NCBI GenBank assembly: GCA_029532415.1
Contig: JAQOTA010000047.1
Span: 1,860,001-1,924,000 of the forward strand
From: Marasmius tenuissimus
Lineage: Eukaryota; Basidiomycota; Agaricomycetes; Agaricales; Marasmiaceae
Reading direction: 5' to 3'
Length of the DNA stretch: 64,000 bases
Below are positions 21,166 through 33,199 of this stretch, in pieces. Under the pieces are notes generated by a model. The model was not told the origin of the DNA. It saw nothing but the letters and a program-made list of their open reading frames with translations, and made no database searches. Position 1 is the stretch's first letter; each line of letters begins with the position of its first letter. Position numbers and translations under genes: made by a program.

Positions 21166-24100
21166 TGGAGCCGATGGGGCGATGGATCTGGATCAAAAGA
21201 CAGTTCGGTCTTCTTGCAGGCCCGTGCCCGGTGCGTGCCACGCCGTCCCAAGCGGGAAAACAGGACCAGCTGAAATCTCGACCTCTACCCACTTGAATCT
21301 TGTTCAGACTCACTGGATTCAACGTTCCTTTCGCTCACTTTCTGCCTTGTATGTCTTCAAGAAATTACGTTCGGACCAGATTATGAGGTTCCAATTCTCC
21401 GATCTCGATGGGTGCGTCTTTGGGTAACTGTTGTCCCCGTGTTAGGGTCCAACCTTACTACCGGACCACGCTCTTTAGTGCGATTTGTCCATGCTATTCA
21501 CCAAAAAGTGAACTCGGGTGCTCTGAATCATTGTATCTGAGTTGGTCTCTTATGTTCTTTTCTAGGCCTGATGGAAGTTTATGGTGCTCAACCGGTTTAG
21601 AAATGCTCCACCATCCGAGCCTCTTGTACCGCCTGGTACCAAGATGGTCGGGAAGTTGATGAATAGAGCCTGAAAGTGCCGGAAAAGACCCAATGAAACA
21701 ATATGGTGCTTATAGTCACTGAGGGGAATAGATGAATCAGAGATATAATAGAGTACAAGAACACATAACAGACATTGACTGCTATCACATCGGTCTCAAA
21801 TACTCTATAAAGCCACCAAATCACCGCCGCTATGCCGTCGAGCCGGCTACAGTGTCTCTCATCTCCCGCAACTCCAACACAGAGCTCATTGAAGCTGATA
21901 TTCATTGGAAACATTGCTCTCTCCCTCCCGTGATGGATTGTAGACAATGTCCCCTTTTGGATGACAACCAGAGAGTCCAGGATCTCTTACCTTCGTCTCC
22001 ATGGAAGTTGTTGTCCTTGGGATTGGAAGCAGCACCTTGCTCAGGAGGGGATAACTATTGATAGAATCACCACCGTAGAGCTGCACGCCCTCGATAGGTC
22101 TCATAACCTTCCTGGCGCTCGCAGCGACGGCCTTGCCCGTGGCATCGCTAATTTCTTTGACCACTCATTGACTTGGGATAACAAATAAAACAGCGTAGGT
22201 GACGACTTAGAATAGGTGAAGAAACACCATCGGTCAAGATCAACCTCAAAGCGAATACATCCACATACCTTGCGCATACCTACCCTCGATCTTGAAGAGG
22301 TTAGATTGGATGTACACAGCTAGCGAAATGTCGCCTGTCGCTCAACCGAAGTAGAGTGGGAGGAAGATGTGCTGGAAAGCCACGGCATTATGCTCGATAT
22401 TATGTCCTCGCCAAATGGACGCGCGAGTGTGGCTTTTCAGAGCAAATTTGACGACTAATATCAATATCAGTCACTCGTTGCGCTATGGATTGAATTTCGA
22501 ATGACAGATTCTCCGACATTTCAACGAAGTATCAGAAAATCAGTGCAAGAGCTGACGTTGAGAAGTGATAGCTCACCCACCAACATAGATAAATAATTGC
22601 ATTCCTTAACTTTGTTCAGCTGAAGGCCCCCCTCAATGGTCCACTTATTCTCGTGCAATGTCAAAAGGAAGAGTTCAGGGTATGTGAGGTGATGATCCCC
22701 ACCTCTTCAAGATTTTTCATGATAGCACAAGTGATGACGCGCCTGGGACCTCATCAATTGCTTCAGAAGTCGACCCGACGGGGAGTTTTCACGTACTCAG
22801 AGCCCCGCCTCAAATACCGTCTACCTCGTCGTGTGACATGCCGTGCCTAAGGTGTATATAACTCCGAAGTGGCCAAATCTTCACTCAAGTTGTGATATAT
22901 CGTGTGGGGTAAGAATCTCTCCGTCTACGCCTTCCTGTCATGTAGTGCTCATACTGTCTCATCTCAAGCTCGGTGTTTTTGTTCATCTCGCCCTGTTGAT
23001 TATCTCAGGGAAAGCACCGACTCCCGACAACATATTGTTGCCACGAGGAGATACGCCCTACGATTCAGGTTCCGTAAGGACGAGATACAATCATATATTT
23101 CCCTTCGGCCATCGCAAACTTTCTGTCGAATACTGACACTAGTTGCTGTGTATCTTGTTTGTCGTCCAGGAGGAAGATGTAGCAACTAACGTCAGTGTTC
23201 GATAAAAAGTATGCGATGGTCGAAAGGTAATATATCTCGATACCTCGTCTTCAAGAAACCTCAACCACGGGGCGTGTTTCGTGGCCAACGCCGCCATGCT
23301 CTCGTGAACGACAGACACACGGTCCAAAATATTGATGGTGCCGCCAATCAAGCCTCCAAACTCTTCCTCTTCCTCTCCACTCCCATCTTTTCAAATTAGA
23401 ATGGCTGGCTAAGAGGGCAGAATTCGACTACAACAGCTTCAGAGACGCACGCATCTGTGGCCTTAAAGCAAATGGGGTAGTAAATCTCTACTGCTGGCTG
23501 TCCACGTCCTTCTAAGAAGCCAAAAACGTTCCTGTTAGACAAGTCGAAAATGGTGAGTCTCATATTTCGATTGCTTCTTTGAGTTTAGAACTCATGTTAA
23601 ACTTCACGATTTCCATCCAGATGTCGGAGACCGGGAAGGTATCGCAGTCCGCATCGTTAATGGCATGGCTACCTAGGTCGACTACTACATGCATAGCGAC
23701 ATGGAGTCCGCTGTTTCCTTCAGTCAAGCTCGCGAAACAGACGACGGTCAACATCCAGCCGCTTACGCTACCAAAGAATCGCATGGAACATGATAGACTG
23801 CCGAAGTCCGTCACTCCATTGGCCGAGTAAACTTCAAAGAGTAGGACGTCGCTGGAGACGGTGGTTCACAGCGGTTAGTTAGCTCTTTCTACTTCGGTGC
23901 GACTGCATTTTGTTGACCAGTTCTCGAAGAGATACGAGAGATAGCCTGGTAGTTTACAGCAACTCCAATACCTTTGGAATAATCACGAGGAGGAGAATCG
24001 ATGATCAGGATGAGTATGGGATTCCAACTCGTACCAACTCGTGGGTCTCGGAGTTGCAACACAATTCGGAGCCACTGGATGGTCGTTACGTCAATCTGTT

Positions 24101-25480
24101 TGTTGTGCTGGAGACGGAAGATTGGAACATTCTACATTGGTGATGACCGCGATTATCTAACTCTCAGTGGCGTGTTCAGAGTTCCTGTTTAGCTTCTCGA
24201 AGGTGTCGCATTGTCTAGATGCTCGAGTCTCTAGATTCAGGAGTTAAGCCATCCTTAAAAAGTTGCAGGATTATTAATAAATTTTCATGGAATCCGAAAA
24301 GCCGAAGCAAATACGCGCGGAGATCTTTGCTAGAAATACTCGATATGGTGATACATTCGTCCTCCATTTGGCACATCATGACGAGGCGCAACATCGTTCC
24401 CAGTATCCCAAGGTCTTGTAATAGAAAGGACCATGCTTGTGGTACGACGCCCCTCAGCCACCCTCGAAGTTGATTGGGTCCCGAACACAGTACACTAATA
24501 CTATAACAGATCAAGGAGTCCTTGGTGATTATCTATCATGCGTGAGTAGACAGTCGAATACCGACGGTGGGTATGGTACCTGTATTCACCGCGTGCGTTC
24601 TCGGAGTCGACGTTTCTGATTCAGAATACGTCTGAAGTACAAAGACGAGGAGTGATATAGCTACTTTTACCCACGCTGTCGGATTCTTCTATCAAGTCGT
24701 GCTGACGGAGATTGCATCCCAGTCGGGGGACCCAAATTCAGTGGCCTTTTCACTTGCTGGCACGTGTAATCAGTTTCGTTGGTCTTTCAGGGCTGGACCC
24801 AGACCTCTGACTTTGACGATTCCGGTCCTAGTTTCGGTTCTTCGTTGCTCCGATCTTCATCCCAACTTCCGCATCCTGCTGCCTTCTGAGCCAGTGTAAT
24901 TGCACTCGTCACCATATTTGAGCCGCCACCTGTTTATTGATCATGAACGTGCATACCAAACTTATTTTCTCGGGAGTAAGGTGAGGCCGAACCTAGGATG
25001 TTTGTCGGAAAGCGCGATAAGTTTGTTATGCATCTTTGTTCAAAATACTGGACATTACCGAAGGATTGAGCTTAAATGTGGTATATTGTCTTGTGTGGAT
25101 GAGAACAGGTATGCACATATAAGAAGTACCTCCGAACTCCTAGTGTCAAGCCTCGGAGCTTGAGGCTACAAATCCTTCTTAGATGCAAGGGGAGGACAAG
25201 GGTAGCGGGTGGTGGTGATGTAGAGAGACAGGATGATGAATAATCGAGGCCGTGGTACAAATACTAGCCCAAACGCGAAGTAGCTCCCAACGGCGCGAGT
25301 AGGGTAGTGTAGGAGGCAGGTTGAACGAAACAAGTTTGACACCCGAACCGAGTAGCCGTGAATAGTCTCAGATGATCATGATGACTACAGGTATCCAGAA
25401 CGACGTCCCGCCCCCTGAGTCGTAGATGTTGTACAGTGCAATGATGAGGTCTTCTCCTTTGCAGTAATTGAGGGCGTGAT
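21166..25480. other. Mostly decayed minus-strand coding remnants
   Basis: Several minus-strand fragments have membrane-protein composition: about 21947-21740 (YVFLYSIISLIHLF), 24440-24230 (WSFLLQDLGILGTMLRL) and 25478-25370 (LIIALYNIYDSGGGTSFW, then VVIMII and a stop). They may belong to one or more broken genes related to the membrane-protein families of this window. I could not build a continuous model, and the rest of the interval shows nothing recognisable. Confidence 0.3.
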
Positions 25481-25599
25481 ATTGCATGTAGCGCGGTAGA
25501 GGAAGGGAGACTTCGATAGCCCTCTACTCTACGTTTCCGTCCCTTGCTAATCTATGTGACACGCGAGGCATCCCAACGCCTTTTGTCTAGGCAAAATGG

Positions 25600-25920
25600 C
25601 AAAATGAGGGCGTTTTAGGGAGCGTGTATACGTGACGAGAGCCAGCTGCAGCTTGAGGGTGTTTCAGATGCAAAGGAGCGAATGTTACCTTCTCCATGTC
25701 GCTGGCGTCGGTCTTTATAGTCAAATATTTGGTTGGGTTTCCGATGCTGGTGCTGGCGTGGGGGCCGCCTCCAGCTGTGTCTTCTCTTCGTATACTCCGG
25801 CCGCCTCTTCATCCAACTCAATCACGAAAAGCCTCGCGAGTCTTCTCAACCTTCCCGAGCTCCCAATTCTCAAACATCAGCTCCTTTGCTCTTCATGAAT
25901 CAACGACTCAACTTCTAAAC
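25600..25920 (-). pseudogene. Family-U-like fragment 4
   Basis: The plus-strand sequence TGTCGCTGGCGTCGGTCTTT near 25696 closely matches TGTCGCTGGCATCGGTTCTTT near 30399, with GGGTGTTT upstream and CTGTGTCTTC/CTGCGTCTTC downstream in both. On the minus strand this encodes a Pro/Ala-rich stretch (AAPTPAPASETQP) like the one in member 5, but it is then interrupted by stops. Product unknown. Confidence 0.3.
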
Positions 25921-27030
25921 CTCACGCTCCGGAACCTGTGAGTGATCTCGCTGGCGAGTCACACGCTGTGCGTTGCGTTGCGTGGTAGTGCAATGATGAG
26001 TAGCGTCGAGATTGAATGATCCAAGAGACGAAATGTAAGCAAGCTAGTGATTATCGTCTCGATTTGATGGTGTCAGGTGGAGGAAGGCAAGGAAGACGAT
26101 GGGACGACGCGAAAACAACCGGGGTCGTGAGCAGAGCATTCCAACTCTGTCTGCCGGCCGGCCGGGTCCCGGAATAAGACCCAGATTGCACGTGCCCTGT
26201 GGGAACTACTGCGTCAGAGGTACCGTCCACAGTGTCTGAGTCTTTATGTAAACCCTCTTCGCTTGCTTCTTCAATGCTCGTTCAGTTTCAAGCAGAAACC
26301 GACGTGTTCGACAGGAAATGGGAATATTCTGGGACATAGACAACTATCACATGGTATCCTATTTTACAACATGATTTTCAAGACTGTCGACACAATCACA
26401 ATCGGCACAGGGACTCGCTATATTCTGTACTGACTGTGATGAATACTACGCTGGGCGCCTTTTGAGTAGTGTTCTGGTCAAAAGAGTTTCACCACAGCAA
26501 TCTTGGTCGGTGCTCCCCAATAATCGACTGCGTCTAACCCTCAACTCACCGTGTCACAACTTAGCCTTTCTTGTCGTTTACTTATCATTCGCACGGATAT
26601 CAATGGATAACTTTTATTCAACTCGCGAATGGGATCATCAGGGCAGCACATTTCAATTCTTAGCCTCAAACCATATTTACTTCATTCTCTTTGGTCGCAT
26701 GAATGTGATCTTTGCTAGGGCTCCGAGATCGTCGACACTCAAGCAAGAAGTCGAGAGAATAGGCATAAGGTAACTTCTCGCGGTGAATCTGTCAATCGTA
26801 TAGTCTTGATGGCTCACTCTGTTGCAGACCCATTCTTACGACCCAGGGACAACTGACGAGTGAGCCTGTTCGCAGAATTCGGGAGGGGTACGACAACCTG
26901 TTCGTGAGACTTCGTCATTTTCTCTCGGATCCTGGTTACTTGAACGTAACTCGAAGGAGTAAGTAGGCGTTAGTCCCCTCTAAGGTCTGTAGCCATCACA
27001 TCCGGTTGGAACTTTTAACACACCACTCAT
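25921..27030. other. No recognisable gene
   Basis: The best plus-strand frame is 26462-26773 (103 codons, with a modestly hydrophobic stretch LAFLVVYLSFARI). No homologous copy or splice-consistent extension was found, so I leave it as an unassigned frame. Nothing else seen. Confidence 0.35.
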
Positions 27031-27270
27031 GTCCCCATTCGTTCATTTATATGGATTACAATATCAGATTGCGGAGAAGCCGGGCCTCCACCGTCATCTA
27101 GACTCCACCTTTCTTCGTCGTTGCTCCCTCTTGGCCCAAGTAATCTCCGTCGGTCCCGACTCGGGTTGTGGAATGACCCACATTACCTCGGCCTACCCTC
27201 TCCATCCGATATGTACTTTCACTTGTTGACGTCCACTCTGTTTGTGAAGCTTGACTCCGAATGCGCAGGA

Positions 27271-28772
27271 TCATGCGACTTGCAATGAGGGTATGAAGAA
27301 CCCTTCCGAGGCTGATTCAGGGTTTGTGTCAGGATAGACGGCAAGCGGTGTGGATGTGAGAGGAGCGTACATGGTGAGTAGATACAAGAGATCCTATCAC
27401 CCGAGCGTTTCGTTCAAAACAGAGGTCGCGTTGAGCGTGTGGCAATCACAGAAAAGAAAAAATGGGATTCACCTTTCGCGTTGTGACGATAATAATGTTG
27501 AGAAGAGAGGACACTGTAAGGCAAGCATAGCTTTGAGGCTAGACAAATATGCGGATTGTGTCATGGCTTACAGAATAGCAATGCGTAGTATTTGATACCT
27601 GGTGATCGGAAACTCAGTTAGCACTCTCCCGGACGCGACAAATTTTCTGTAGATGACTAACCATCTTCGTAGATAAGCCTGGTCATTCTGGCGGTTTCAC
27701 CCTGATGATCTATGTTGGGTGAATATCGGTGAAAAACGTGCTTTGAGAAGAACTCACAGGCTCGGGCCAGAGGCATGATCATCATGATGAACGCGGCTAA
27801 AATCTTCAGTTCAACACGAGACAATTCAGGCTTCGAGGAATCCTACTGACCGGTGTCATAACCTGCTAAGCAAGCCCAGCACACATAAAGGAGATTGTTT
27901 GTGGGAATGTCGAGACATCCTATATCCTTTATAGAAGGAGGAGGTTGGATGTCTAGTAATCGAGAAGAAACCATGAGTGGCCGGTTGAGCAAAGAAGGTA
28001 GACCAGATGCGACTGACACAGGAGACCATCGAGGAATCGTGAGTAGTGATAGGCGGACGGGATAAAGACTCCAACGAACACCATACATAGCATAGTTTTC
28101 ATATATGGGTTTCTCAACCAGACGGCCCAAACGCGAAAGCTCATGAGGGCTGTGAGATGTAGTGTCAGAAGCACGCACGAATGAACAACTCATAGGTAAG
28201 GAAATCACATGCCTTCAGACAAGAGGATACCAATCCACCCCATCCCTTTGGCTTGATAGTGAGTAGCTTGAACGTACACACAGTCAAGGTTCTAGAGTAT
28301 TCCGACTCACATGCTATGACATTTTGAAGATGTGAACATGTACTTGGGTCCTGCGAGAGGCCGACTAACACAACGTCTCGTTAGCATCCCGTTTGAGGGG
28401 AGCAAACCAAGCGGACGATAAGACTCACGATACCAGTAAGTGTTGAGGACAACCGTGTCGATGAACGGTAGATATCGCTGTATTAGATAGACCGCCTTTA
28501 CTAATGACCACGGCGATGCCCAAATGAGGTGTATTTCTCGGTTGAGGGTGAGAAGCGTATCGAACACGATGAGTGTTGCACCAGCAACTTGAGATGAGGG
28601 ATGAGAGGTTTTCCAAAGACAGAGGGCATTGCAATGATATACGCACCCTGACAAGACTATGATGTGCGAACGTAAGTTGATAGCGGAAGTGCAAACTGGA
28701 ACACGGAAAGCGTACCGCAATGGAACGATTCGAGTCAAGCGCAAGAGCGATGGCTTCTTGTAACGTTGTCAT
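27271..28772 (-). CDS. DUF6533-domain multi-span membrane protein B, 12 exons
   Basis: Paralogue of the gene at 19071-20552, with the same exon order and phases. The diagnostic segment is FDTLLTLNREIHLIW followed by YLIQRYLPF. Other conserved segments are GLSQDPSTC, ALMSFRVWAVW, LYVCWACLA, AAFIMMIMPLARA and a C-terminal YLLTMYAPL near the TGA at 27271. Exon 2 (28647-28656) is again a 10-nt microexon. One intron, right after LLSEG, appears to begin GCATGT rather than GT, so either a GC-AG intron is used or the splice site has been altered; if it cannot be spliced the gene is damaged. Expression and topology are unknown. Confidence 0.78.
28647..28656 (-). other. 10-nt microexon of DUF6533 gene B
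   Basis: The minus-strand exon TCTTGTCAGG is bounded by AG and GT and contributes S-C-Q plus one base. The paralogue has TCGTTTCAAG at 20424-20433. Without it the flanking exons are out of phase in both genes. Confidence 0.65.
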
Positions 28773-29200
28773 TCTTTTGAGGTCTGGAGAAAATTGACTT
28801 GGCGTCTCAGGTGCCTTTTAATACGTGACTATGTCTGATCTAACTATAGAGGCCTCTAATCGGAACTTCAACCAAGAATACCTCGGGCAACCATCTCGGA
28901 TGGACATACCAGCGCATCAAGAGCGGGTATAGGTCTAATCACTGTTACAAGGATGGCGGTGAGCTATCACAAGCCTAGATGAATCACTATACCTCAAGTA
29001 TATTGAAAATAGGACTACAGAGAGGTGATTTCCGCAGAATTGACGAACAGCAACCGTTCGTATCCTTGTCAGAGCAGTTTCAGGTGGAAAGCCCCCCTCC
29101 ATATTATATATCAACACAACGACCTCGATGTGAGTTGAGATCGTCAACCTAGTCTCACGGCACTACCTGCGACTCGAGAATCTTTAGCGGTATCCGTCCC

Positions 29201-29350
29201 TCAAAGAGAGCCAGAATTCATTGCTGCTGAGGCACCGTTTTCCAGGGATGGTGTTTCGATGTCTTTTCTGATGAAACCAAGTATTGGGGCCCATAGCCTT
29301 GCTCATGCCAGCGGTCTGGCTGCTTCTTCATGGACTTGCTATTGACCGGG
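29201..29350 (-). pseudogene. Last exon of an unrecognised gene, copy B
   Basis: Counterpart of 20929-21165: the minus-strand frame ends KDIETPSLENGASAAMNSGSL before TGA at 29201. Upstream exons are not recognisable in 29.4-29.9 kb, so this copy may be truncated. Confidence 0.35.
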
Positions 29351-30021
29351 TCCTATGAGCAAATTCGAAGTTCGTAAAACTGGCAAGGTGGCTGACTTCG
29401 CACCGACCGCAATCTGAATAGTAACTGCGTACCACGACCCCGGATGCATTTCACAACAGATGATAGGCATCTAGAATAAACTTATAGAACGAATCTAACG
29501 CGAACTTACCACCGTCCGCCACGGAACTCCCACGATACCCGCATTCCGTACATCACGACCCTTACTACGGAAATGTCTTCACGCCCCCCACAAATCGTAC
29601 TATGCGGCATACACGGGAGCGCAACTTCGAACTGAAGTGTCGCTTCTATCTGAGAACCACGTGAAATCAACAGGCTTGGTGAACCCATCATCCTCAGCAA
29701 ACTTTTAAAAAAAAGCTGTATCACATTACACACAGCGCCGTCGATCACATCCTGTCATCCATGAGGCCATATTTCCAAACTTGTAGATACACGATAGTCC
29801 TCTCACTTTGATCAATATCATAGATTCACCTCGCTGTCGGATAGCAATACGATAACTTCACCCCCAGGCACGAGGCCTGGACTGACACGTTTATTGCCTC
29901 CGACGGTTCTGACATCGAATACACCACACCATTCGAGCATATCTCTAGGTATCTGTCACGAGAGATGAGAATGAAGATGTGGGACCGAGAACTGCGCGTA
30001 TTCGGTCATTAAAGGAGGGGA

Positions 30022-30490
30022 TTATGAAGGAGGGACCGAAATAACGGTGTTCAGAAGGACCGCAGGTGTTGGGCCCGGCTGAACTTGATTCATCGTACTA
30101 GACGACACCGACGCTGACCAGGATTTCTTGGCGGTGGTGGCGAGTCGCGGGGGTGAGATCCAAATATAGACATGTCGAGTAGCCAAACTAGAGGATTTTG
30201 GTCCTGCCGGAGAGGATAGCCTCGATGTCCTGCCTCTTCTATACATTAGTGTCCCAGCACCCGGCTCACAAGCGAAAGGCCAACACCTTTCGAACGCGCA
30301 ACGCGACCTGAAGTAGCGTTTCTTGTGCAGACTCGTGACGGAACTCGAAGCCGTTATTAGCGTGGCCGTGTAGGTCGATTTGAGCGGGTGTTTTCTTGAT
30401 GTCGCTGGCATCGGTTCTTTTCGTTGTGTTTCCGGGACTATTGACACTGACTTTGACCCCAACTGCGTCTTCTCCAGCTATTGATCATGA
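30022..30490 (-). pseudogene. Family-U-like fragment 5
   Basis: A minus-strand frame of 146 codons (30462-30022) runs from a Ser/Pro/Thr-rich start (SVSIVPETQRKEPMPATSRK) into a Lys/Arg-rich segment (HKKRYFRSRCAFERCWPF). The latter resembles QKRFLQRRPFETLLAHR in a frame of member 1 near 11390-11440. Leader and 3' part typical of members 1 and 6 are not seen. Product unknown; probably a remnant. Confidence 0.3.
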
Positions 30491-30499
30491 TAGACAATG

Positions 30500-31740
30500 A
30501 AAAAATCAGATGTATTGATATCGACCTACATCAACATCAAATATGAGTCTTTTATACAGATAGAAATACGGCAACGCCGAGAACAAACAGAAGGTGTGAG
30601 GTGGAGAGCATTGTTAATATATTTTTATTCTCCGACGGTAACAATTGCGGCGTCTAAAATGAAGTTTATGTGCGAAGATAGCGTGAATTTGGCGGCCTTG
30701 AAGGAGCACCTTAATCAGCTAAATTTATCGTGTCAGCAGCCGGAAGGGTAGCCTGTAACCGCTTGATGTAATCAACGTCTAATTCTTGGAAAGTCGTCGG
30801 ACCCGTCCTTCATAACTGTGAAATACCTACCCCAATTCTCAGTGTGCGCCGCTCAGATGTGAATGTTTACATGTTTACACCCCGCCCGGGTGTAAATGAA
30901 GTGAATCTCACCATTAGGCACAGATATGAGAGCGTTTGAAGCGACTTTCTCTGGCTACAGTGGTAGCATCTCTCGCACCGTGAGGTTGAAATTACCTATA
31001 ATGCTTGTAGTACGCATGAAAGCATGAGATCAGTAACAGACGTGAGTATTGTGCAGGACCGAGCATACTTCACTGTTACCAATCACCGAGGGCCGCCCTG
31101 TAATCGATAAGTCGGCTGAGCCTCGATATGGCCCCAAAAGGCCAACGCCCCTTATCTAGGCATAGCCGTCTCGACCCCAAACTGTTCTCACTGTCCCGTG
31201 TTCTCAAATGTGCCACTGACCTTGAGGCACTATTTGATGAACCGCGAGGTGATACAGACACATAGGACAATGGTTCCTGTACAATATTCAAGGCATACCA
31301 AACGGCGAAGTAGCAGACTCGACGGGCATCGACACTCGAGGTCCACGGTGAATGCCGGTATAGCTGGGAAATGCCGAACCCATGCTGCCGCATCGTACAT
31401 TCGACTTTACCGAGTCTGAGAAGGCCGCAGCATCAGCATCGTAATATAAAACTGGCACCCAACTGACCAGATGGACAATGGATCTAAATATAAGTGAAAT
31501 TGTTTGCGATGTAGTGCTTCATCGAGTTGATTCCAGTTACCCATACGTGAGTCGCCGAGGCATGGATTTGGAAGGAGGAGCTCAGAGACCACCTTCTCAA
31601 GATTAGAGCTCAAGGTCACTTGCCATGATGGCTAGTCCAAACAGGAGTACTCAAATTGACGTATATCTTATTTTGTTCAAGTTAAATTCTGGGGGGTCCA
31701 ACCCTTTCAACTTTGTGCCCATCCCATTTCTTCTTCCGGC
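30500..31740. other. No recognisable gene
   Basis: Short frames on both strands (for example 30497-30751 plus, 31076-31393 minus) show no family motif and no duplicated counterpart. The last bases are presumably the promoter of the gene starting at 31755. Confidence 0.4.
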
Positions 31741-31754
31741 ATAGTCTCATTCAA

Positions 31755-33199
31755 ATGGATGCGATCCCCACCATCGAGGAAAATGCGACGTTCATCTCTG
31801 ATTGGGCCTACTATACTTTCCTGGATTTAGTTAAAGTGCTGGCTGGCGCTATATTCTACGGTACGACTCTTGATGGTTTTCCTCCTACCAATCATCTTCA
31901 TTCATTCTCCATAGGTACATACTTGGTTCTTCTCCTAGCCGCTCTCAACGCTGTCGGGTTTGTGATCTCTTATCTAAACATATACGTGGCCTTGCCTCAA
32001 TATGCCTTCTCCTTGACTTACCCGCTCGCAGCCTCCGAGAAGGGCAGAGAGCAGTCAAAACAATCTTGATAGCGGCTCTCCTGGTCATGTTCGCCATGTC
32101 ATCGTTCGAATTTTGGGGAATTGTGTATCTTTCCCTCCGAAACATTCAGGTCGTTTTAGTCAACAACATCGATATGACATACCGTGCAAAGCAAATGGCT
32201 TTCAAGGAAGAATTCAGTCGACTTGACTCTGTATTACAGGTTATGCTTCCTTTCGAGGTTTGTCCCGTATAGCATCTTGGACCCTTGGAGGGAATTAATG
32301 ACCGCTTCATGTCCATTACAGATAGTCGTAGGGAGCGCCATTGTCCTTTGGAGAGCCTGGAGGCTCTGCGCGGAGAACAGAAGGCTGGTTTTTGCTCCCA
32401 TTATTCTACTGTTTGCTACGATGGGTGAGAGAATTCCATCTATTCCACTCCTTCATGGCTCAGGATTACGAAACCTCACTAGGTTGCTCTCTTGCATTCC
32501 TTGGGTGCAACGCGAGGAACGATTGGCCAGCTAACACTTCCGATACCTGCAATAGGCTTCAAATCTCCGCGTTCAGTCTCTCTATGGTCACAAACCTCAC
32601 GGGCGCGCTGATTATCTACAAAGTCTGGTCAGTACTAATCTATCCTGCCCGCCGACCCTTCTCTCGGAGTGTAGTTTTGATTACTGCTGTCGCTGACCCG
32701 ATGCTGCTATTAGGGCTTACCGACAGGCTATCGGGGAGTTTCTTGGTCAATGTCGTCAACGTACCCGGGTGTTGAAGGTTGTAGTGCTGCTCCTCGAGTC
32801 CGGTGTTATTTACTCCATGCTCTGGGTATGTCTGTTAAAGTCATACTTCAACAGACGAAACTCATTTTCAATGCTCGCAGATAATTCAACTTGTTGACGT
32901 CACCTTGCCTTCTCCCGACACCTGCGGTGGTCAGGTCGTTCAACGAATATTCACCACTGGCAGCACTCAAATGGTGGTAAGGTCTCAAGTTTCAGTGTCT
33001 CGGTTCTCGACTTTGACGGGTCATCTGGCAGGGGATCTACCCGGCCCTGTTGATAGTTCTTGTTTATCAGAACTACTCTATGTGGGACTCGACCGGAACG
33101 TTCTCAACCAACGCCAACATACCGACGAACAACTTGGTCCCGGTCTACGACGCGTCAGGTGGGAGTAAGTCCACCTTGGGATCAACAAAGATGGCCTAG
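31755..33199 (+). CDS. Multi-span (seven-TM-like) agaricomycete membrane protein A, 8 exons, 332 aa
   Basis: The model join(31755..31860,31915..31957,32032..32257,32322..32424,32483..32627,32714..32825,32881..32976,33032..33199) gives a continuous frame. Hydrophobic segments recur in the order seen in a large unnamed agaricomycete family of about 300-residue, roughly seven-span proteins: FYGTYLVLLLAALNA, TILIAALLVMFAMSSFEFW, VVGSAIVLWRAWRL, ISAFSLSMVTNLTGALIIYKVW, VLLLESGVIYSMLW and GIYPALLIVLVYQNYS. A hydrophilic Ser/Asn-rich tail follows. The second intron uses the donor GTTTGTG at 31958; this choice is supported by the paralogue at 46.7 kb, whose second exon is also 43 nt. Function is unknown; a receptor-like role is only a guess from topology. 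Confidence 0.8.

Larger units (their letters stand above)
27030..29350. repeat. Segmental duplication block 2, copy B
   Basis: Paralogous to about 18870-21165 in the same orientation; see that entry. Similarity extends beyond coding exons into introns and the upstream spacer. Confidence 0.75.
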
